From assembly GCF_003333265.1 (NCBI RefSeq), contig NZ_QOLB01000061.1, forward strand, positions 1 through 48,303: a stretch of 48,303 nucleotides of DNA, given 5' to 3'. Positions 43,848 to 48,303 of this stretch are shown one piece after another; the stretch's first letter is position 1; every line of letters starts with the position of its first letter. Both the position numbers and the translations under genes were made by a program. The notes below the pieces were generated by a model. That model was not told the origin of the DNA, did no database searches, and saw only the letters and a list, made by a program, of their open reading frames with translations. Source of the DNA: Candidatus Halocynthiibacter alkanivorans (GTDB taxonomy: Bacteria > Pseudomonadota > Alphaproteobacteria > Rhodobacterales > Rhodobacteraceae).

Positions 43848-46574
43848 TTATTCCCCGGCGTCATCTGCCACGGCTTTGTCGGCCTTTTTCGCCGCCGGTT
43901 TCTTTGCCGCCGCCTTTTTGGCCGCCGGTTTTTTCGCGGTGGCCTTCTTGGCAGCTGGCTTTTTAGCAGCGGCTTTTTTCTTCGCCGGTTTCTTTTTACC
44001 GGCTTTCTCGGTGATCAGTTCGACCGCCTGTTCCATGGTCAGATCCGCCGGTTCCACGCCCTTGGGCAGGGTGGCATTGATCTTTTCCCATTTCACATAG
44101 GGACCATAACGTCCCTCCATCACATTGACGGCGCCGCCCTGATCCGGGTGTTCGCCCAGTTCTTTCAGCGGGGTCGCCGCAGCACGCCCGCCGCCACGTT
44201 TGGACAGTTTCTCCGCCAGCACTTCCACCGCGCGGTTCATGCCAATGATGAACACTTCATCCACATCGGGCAGATTGGCATAGAGTTTGCCATGTTTCAC
44301 GAACGGCCCGTAACGCCCGATGCCGGCTTCCACCAGCTCGCCATCTTCGGGATGCGGGCCCACGGGGCGCGGCAGGCTCAGCAGCAACAGCCCCTTCTCA
44401 AGATCGATGTCATCGACCGACCAACCGCGTGGCAAAGAGGCCCGTGGTGGTTTTTTCACCTCTTCAGTGGCTTCGCCGCGCTGCACATAGGGGCCAAAAC
44501 GACCCGAACGCAGGCTGATCACATCTTCGCCGTCTTCGCCCAGAATCTTATCGCCATTGGGCGCTTCGGGATCGCCGTTGATCGGCCGGGTGTAGCGGCA
44601 TTCCGGATAGTTGCCGCAGCCGACAAAACCGCCGGTCTTTGAGGTTTTCAGATGCAGCTGACCATTGCCGCACTTCGGGCAGATGCGCGGGTCAGACCCG
44701 TCCGCACGTGGCGGGTACAGCTGCGGCGCCAGAGCGGCGTCCAGCTTGTCCAGCACTTCGGAAATCCGCAGATCAGACGTCTCGGAAATCGCCGCCGAGA
44801 AGTCGCGCCAGAACCGGTCCAGCACGTGTTTGTAATTGCGCTCCCCGGCGGACACATCATCCAGCTCGCGCTCCAGGTCGGCGGTGAATTCATAGCCGAC
44901 ATATTTGCGGAAGAAGTTCAGCAGGAAGATCGTCACGATCCGCCCTTTGTCCTCGGGGATCAGCCGGTTCTTGTCCTTGGTGACATATTCGCGGTCCTGA
45001 ATGGTGGTCACGATCGACGCATAGGTAGAGGGGCGGCCAATGCCGAGCTCTTCCATGCGTTTCACCAGCGTGGCTTCAGTGAAGCGGGGCGGTGGCTGGG
45101 TGAAATGTTGCGCACCCAGTACGCCGCCATCTTCCGAGAGCACTGCGGATGCGACTTTCTGCATGCCGCCGGTGGTCGCAGTTTCGATCACAGAAGCAGA
45201 GCCTTCCGCCTTGGCGAAATCGGCGCTCAGCCCGCCGGCAAACAATGCCGCCGGTTCGCCCTGCATGATCTGGGGCAGCCGTTTGTCATCTTCAGAGGCG
45301 ACATCGTCGCGCCCCTCTTCATAGACGCGCATAAAACCGTCAAACAGCACCACCTGACCGGTGGCCCGCAGCACGACCTGCTGATCGTCGGAGCCGATAT
45401 CCACCGTGGTGCGCTCCAGACGCGCCGCTTCCATCTGCGAGGCAATGGTGCGTTTCCAGATCAGATCATACAGCTTGCGCTGATCGGCGTCGGTGATTTT
45501 CAGCTGATCGGTGGCCCGCGCCAGCTCGGTCGGGCGAATACATTCGTGCGCTTCCTGAGCGTTCTTGGCTTTGTTTTTGTACATGCGCGGCGACTTGGGC
45601 ACATACTCGGCACCGTAACGGTCCTTGATCGCATCGCGCGCAGCCGCAATCGCTTCGGGCGCCATGTCGATACCGTCGGTCCGCATATAGGTGATGTAAC
45701 CGGCCTCATAGAGCCGCTGGGCGGTGCTCATGGTCTGGCGCGCACCCATGCCGAATTTGCGGCTGGCTTCCTGCTGCAGTGTCGATGTCATGAACGGGGC
45801 AGACGGGTTGCGGCTGCCAGGTTTGGCCTCCACTGAGGTGACCGACAGCGCGCGGGAGGTGACCGCCTGAACCGCCAACTCGGCTGCAGTGGCGTTATCA
45901 ATGTCGAACTTGTCGAGCTTCTGGCCGCCGAGCACGGTGAGGCGCGCTTCAAAATTCTTGCCGCGTGGCGTCGAAAATGCCGCTTTCACCGACCAGTATT
46001 CCCGGGCGTTGAAGGCTTCGATCTCCATCTCGCGTTCCACGATCAGACGCAGACAGACCGACTGCACCCGGCCGGCGGATTTGGCGCCGGGCAATTTGCG
46101 CCACAGCACCGGTGAGAGGTTAAAGCCCACCAGATAGTCCAGCGCCCGGCGGGCCAGATAGGCCTCCACCAGCGGCGCATCCACTTCGCGCGGGTTTTTC
46201 ATCGCCTCGGTGACGGCCGATTTGGTGATCGCATTGAACACCACCCGGCTGACGGGCGTCGATTTGTTGATCGCCTTGCGCTTGGTCAGGGTTTCCACCA
46301 GATGCCAGCTGATCGCTTCTCCTTCGCGATCCGGATCGGTCGCGAGGATCAGTTCGTTGTCGTCTTTCAGCGCGTCGACAATGGCTTTGACATGCTTGCG
46401 GCTGTCGTAACCGACTTCCCATTTCATCTCGAATTCGTTGTCGGTATCGACCGATCCGTCTTTTGCCGGCAGGTCACGTACATGCCCATAAGAGGCCAGA
46501 ACGGTATAATCGCTGCCGAGATAATTATTGATCGTTTTGGCTTTGGCCGGAGATTCGACGACGACGACGGGCAT
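43848..46574 (-). CDS. topA: DNA topoisomerase I TopA
   Basis: TopA relaxes negative supercoils by single-strand passage. The 908-residue protein begins with a Toprim domain (D80, D82, E84 in ATDPDREGEA). It has the nucleophile Y296 in YITYMRTDG and a four-cysteine zinc ribbon (CPKCGNG... CGNYPEC, about 595-620). Further topoisomerase C-terminal repeats (SLRSGRFGPYVQRGE and similar) follow. The last 50 residues are almost only Lys, Ala and Pro in KKPAAKK repeats, like a histone H1 tail. The ribosome site AAAGGA lies in a small palindrome (46575-46587). Length and active site are normal. Confidence 0.96.
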   Translation of the reverse strand: MPVVVVESPAKAKTINNYLGSDYTVLASYGHVRDLPAKDGSVDTDNEFEMKWEVGYDSRKHVKAIVDALKDDNELILATDPDREGEAISWHLVETLTKRKAINKSTPVSRVVFNAITKSAVTEAMKNPREVDAPLVEAYLARRALDYLVGFNLSPVLWRKLPGAKSAGRVQSVCLRLIVEREMEIEAFNAREYWSVKAAFSTPRGKNFEARLTVLGGQKLDKFDIDNATAAELAVQAVTSRALSVTSVEAKPGSRNPSAPFMTSTLQQEASRKFGMGARQTMSTAQRLYEAGYITYMRTDGIDMAPEAIAAARDAIKDRYGAEYVPKSPRMYKNKAKNAQEAHECIRPTELARATDQLKITDADQRKLYDLIWKRTIASQMEAARLERTTVDIGSDDQQVVLRATGQVVLFDGFMRVYEEGRDDVASEDDKRLPQIMQGEPAALFAGGLSADFAKAEGSASVIETATTGGMQKVASAVLSEDGGVLGAQHFTQPPPRFTEATLVKRMEELGIGRPSTYASIVTTIQDREYVTKDKNRLIPEDKGRIVTIFLLNFFRKYVGYEFTADLERELDDVSAGERNYKHVLDRFWRDFSAAISETSDLRISEVLDKLDAALAPQLYPPRADGSDPRICPKCGNGQLHLKTSKTGGFVGCGNYPECRYTRPINGDPEAPNGDKILGEDGEDVISLRSGRFGPYVQRGEATEEVKKPPRASLPRGWSVDDIDLEKGLLLLSLPRPVGPHPEDGELVEAGIGRYGPFVKHGKLYANLPDVDEVFIIGMNRAVEVLAEKLSKRGGGRAAATPLKELGEHPDQGGAVNVMEGRYGPYVKWEKINATLPKGVEPADLTMEQAVELITEKAGKKKPAKKKAAAKKPAAKKATAKKPAAKKAAAKKPAAKKADKAVADDAGE
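43870..44010 (-). repeat. Degenerate tandem repeat encoding the Lys/Ala/Pro tail of TopA
   Basis: Short units encoding AAKKPAAKK-like blocks recur about six times. It is coding sequence, not a CRISPR or satellite. Such basic tails bind DNA non-specifically. Confidence 0.7.
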
Positions 46575-46719
46575 GAAAGGTCCTTTCGCTATGCGCGAGC
46601 GTTATGGCGCTGCAAAACAGATTTGGGAAGGGTGGAATGTAAATGATCACTATTATCTAGGGGAGAGTAGCCGCATATTACAAGTTGTTTCAGGCGTATA
46701 GGTGGGAGATTGTTAAAGT

Positions 46720-47160
46720 ATGCTAAATTTATTTATTGCGATTAATGTCCTCTTTGCAGGCCAGGTCAGCGCTCAGAGCTGGGTAGAGCCGGCGCGGGGA
46801 AGCACCGGGCGGGCCGCGCTGATGGATGCGTTGCGCCCTCATGCGGAGTGGGCTCTGGGCGCGCCGGTACAATTTGTGGTGGGTGAATCGCGCATGAGTG
46901 GCGACGTTGCTTTTGCGTCTGTGAACGCCCAGCGACCGGGCGGCGGGGCCATTGACCTCACCCATACACCGATGGTGCTGCGGGACGGCTGGGATCCCCA
47001 TGACGGGGACGGCACCGCGCTCCAGGCGTTGTATCGAAAATCCGGCGCCACCTGGGTTGCGGTGCATCATGAGGTCGGCGCTACGGACGCGTGGTTCCTG
47101 TGGCAGCCGCTTTGTGAGGAATATGATGCGGTGATCGGCGATTACTGCGATTTCAACTGA
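46720..47160 (+). CDS. Secreted protein of unknown function
   Basis: This 146-residue precursor has a signal peptide (about 1-19, ending QVSAQ). The mature part is small and acidic, with no domain I recognise. It contains SWVEPARGSTGRAALMDALR near the N-terminus, then GAPVQFVVGE and ATWVAVHHEVGATDAWFLWQ. The end has two cysteines (PLCEEYDAVIGDYC) that could form a disulfide. GGGAG lies about 10 bases before the ATG. It is divergent from topA and converges on dprA with 5 bases between. Confidence 0.75.
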   Translation: MLNLFIAINVLFAGQVSAQSWVEPARGSTGRAALMDALRPHAEWALGAPVQFVVGESRMSGDVAFASVNAQRPGGGAIDLTHTPMVLRDGWDPHDGDGTALQALYRKSGATWVAVHHEVGATDAWFLWQPLCEEYDAVIGDYCDFN

Positions 47161-47165
47161 GCAGA

Positions 47166-48303
47166 TCAACTGCGCGACAACAGTCCGCCCGGCTGGCGGG
47201 TGATTTTGCCTTCCAATTCCAGGTTCAGCAGTTCCGGCGCAATGTCGCGGGCGCTGACCTCCAGGTCCCGGATCAGCTGGTCTTCGGCCATCGGGCTGGG
47301 CGACAGCCGGTTCAGAATGACCGTATGCAGCGCCGCGGTCTGTTTCAGGCTGCGTTCTTGCGGTGGCGCGGCGGGGCCGGAAACATCGGAGGTGGCTGCT
47401 GGCAGGGTCGGGGCAGGGGCGTTTTCGGCCAGATCCTCGATCACCACCGGGTAAGTGCCGCCGGCCAGCACCTCAAGCACATCTGCGGGGCCGCGCACCA
47501 GGGTGGCGCCGTCGCGCAGCAACATATTGCATCCCGAAGCACGGGCATCAAACGGGTGGCCCGGCACCGCCAGCACGTCGCGGCCCTGGTCCAGCGCATT
47601 GCGCGCGGTGGTCAGGCTGCCCGACCGTGCCGCCGCCTCAACCACCACAACCGCGCGGCTGAACCCGGAAATGATCCGGTTGCGTACGGGGAAATGGCGG
47701 GCAAAGGGTTTCATCCCCATTGGTTGCTCTGACAGGCGCAGACCTCTTTCCGCGATCTCCTGGGCGAGTGACGCATTTTCGGCCGGGTAGACCACATCAA
47801 CGCCGCCGGCCAGCACAGCGATTGTGCCGGTCTCCAGCGCCGCCAGATGCGCGGCGGTGTCGATGCCGCGCGCCAGTCCCGAGACCACCACAGTGCCACT
47901 TTCCCCGACACCCGCAGCCAGCGATTTTGCCATCCTCAAACCAAGAGAGGACGCATTTCGCGCCCCCACAATGGATACCGTTTCCCGGCCGGTTAATGTC
48001 AGATCGCCAATCGCCCATAGCAGCGGCGGCGCATCGGCAATATCGGCAAGCTCAGACGGGTAATGGGGGCTGCCAATGGCGATCAGCTCAGCCCCGGCCA
48101 GCGCGCCGGCCTGCAGTTCAGCCTCGGCGGCCTCCACAGAAAAAGGGGAATAGTCGCGTACACCGGCGGCTTTGGCAATTTTGGGTAATTCTTTTAACGC
48201 CTCTGCGGCGCTGCCATGTTCAGCCATCAAGCGGTAGAATGTCGCGATGCCAACACGGCGTGAACGCAAGAGGCGGAGCCAGGATAAACGATAATCCTCG
48301 GGG
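47166..48303 (-). CDS. dprA: DNA processing protein DprA (5' end outside window)
   Basis: DprA loads RecA on incoming single-stranded DNA during transformation. The coding frame is open to the window edge: codons upstream of 48269 read PEDYRLSWLRLLRSRRVG, which is normal DprA N-terminus, so the start is outside and the TTG at 48269 is internal. The Rossmann-like domain has SIVGARNASSLGLRMA, VVSGLARGIDTAAH and FPVRNRIISGFS, all family hallmarks. A Pro/Ala linker leads to a C-terminal winged-helix region (about the last 65 residues). At least 378 residues are present. The dprA-topA neighbourhood is conserved in Rhodobacterales. Confidence 0.95.
   Translation of the reverse strand, partial: PEDYRLSWLRLLRSRRVGIATFYRLMAEHGSAAEALKELPKIAKAAGVRDYSPFSVEAAEAELQAGALAGAELIAIGSPHYPSELADIADAPPLLWAIGDLTLTGRETVSIVGARNASSLGLRMAKSLAAGVGESGTVVVSGLARGIDTAAHLAALETGTIAVLAGGVDVVYPAENASLAQEIAERGLRLSEQPMGMKPFARHFPVRNRIISGFSRAVVVVEAAARSGSLTTARNALDQGRDVLAVPGHPFDARASGCNMLLRDGATLVRGPADVLEVLAGGTYPVVIEDLAENAPAPTLPAATSDVSGPAAPPQERSLKQTAALHTVILNRLSPSPMAEDQLIRDLEVSARDIAPELLNLELEGKITRQPGGLLSRS

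Noticed and set aside
43870-44010. CRISPR-like or satellite repeat
   Set aside because: The repeats are short, degenerate and in frame in topA, coding a Lys/Ala tail.

Overview
The window reads as chromosomal core DNA of an alphaproteobacterium of the order Rhodobacterales (Roseobacter/Rhodobacteraceae). The indications are high-GC coding DNA, a choline-dependent phosphatidylcholine synthase, the fused ruvCAB / ybgC-tolQRAB-pal-cpoB / tilS-ftsH block, paired DUF1127 small proteins, a Caulobacter/Roseobacter-type tad (Flp pilus) locus and the xerC-DUF484 and topA/dprA neighbourhoods. No rRNA, tRNA, insertion sequence, prophage or CRISPR array was seen. Both ends cut a gene: an ogt-type DNA methyltransferase on the left and dprA on the right.

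Layout. 1-4.2 kb: end of an O6-methylguanine-DNA methyltransferase gene, then a leftward set (EF-hand protein, pcs, xerC, DUF484, small transaldolase). 4.3-10.5 kb: rightward priA, an MFS transporter, msrA, a hexapeptide acetyltransferase, prmA and a small membrane protein. 10.7-11.6 kb: two leftward DUF1127 paralogues, each with the same 44-nt upstream block at the same distance, and each ending in a good intrinsic terminator. 11.8-24.6 kb: a long rightward run of overlapping genes: ruvC-ruvA-ruvB, an unknown protein, ybgC, tolQ-tolR-tolA-tolB-pal-cpoB, tilS, ftsH and a trans-aconitate methyltransferase-like gene. 24.6-28.3 kb: a MOSC protein and a one-carbon operon, fhs - PchB-like chorismate mutase - folD, behind a leader that can fold. 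28.7-40.7 kb: a leftward tad locus (flp, cpaB/rcpC, cpaC/rcpA, OmpA-like lipoprotein, cpaE/tadZ, cpaF/tadA, tadB, tadC, two TPR lipoproteins, cpaA), followed by an AAA+ ATPase. 41-48.3 kb: a lytic transglycosylase, an overlooked 54-codon membrane microprotein, scoB-scoA, topA, a secreted unknown and partial dprA.

How the genes work together. RuvA and RuvB branch-migrate Holliday junctions, which RuvC cuts; PriA, XerC, TopA and DprA add to replication, recombination and transformation. The Tol-Pal set links inner membrane, peptidoglycan and outer membrane during division, and CpoB and YbgC are its usual companions. FtsH is the membrane quality-control protease. Fhs and FolD interconvert formyl-, methenyl- and methylene-tetrahydrofolate. 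The tad genes encode a secretin, ATPase, platform proteins, prepilin peptidase and pilin, but no TadE/F/G-type minor pilins lie in the window.

The least expected signals are in RNA and regulatory DNA. They are the duplicated DUF1127 upstream block, a CCUCCC-loop hairpin in a DUF1127 3' region that resembles CcsR-type RNAs, a terminator-like hairpin inside the start of the gene after ftsH, a leader ahead of fhs that may hide the ribosome site, and several strong hairpins between tad genes. These were found by eye, without folding software or database searches.
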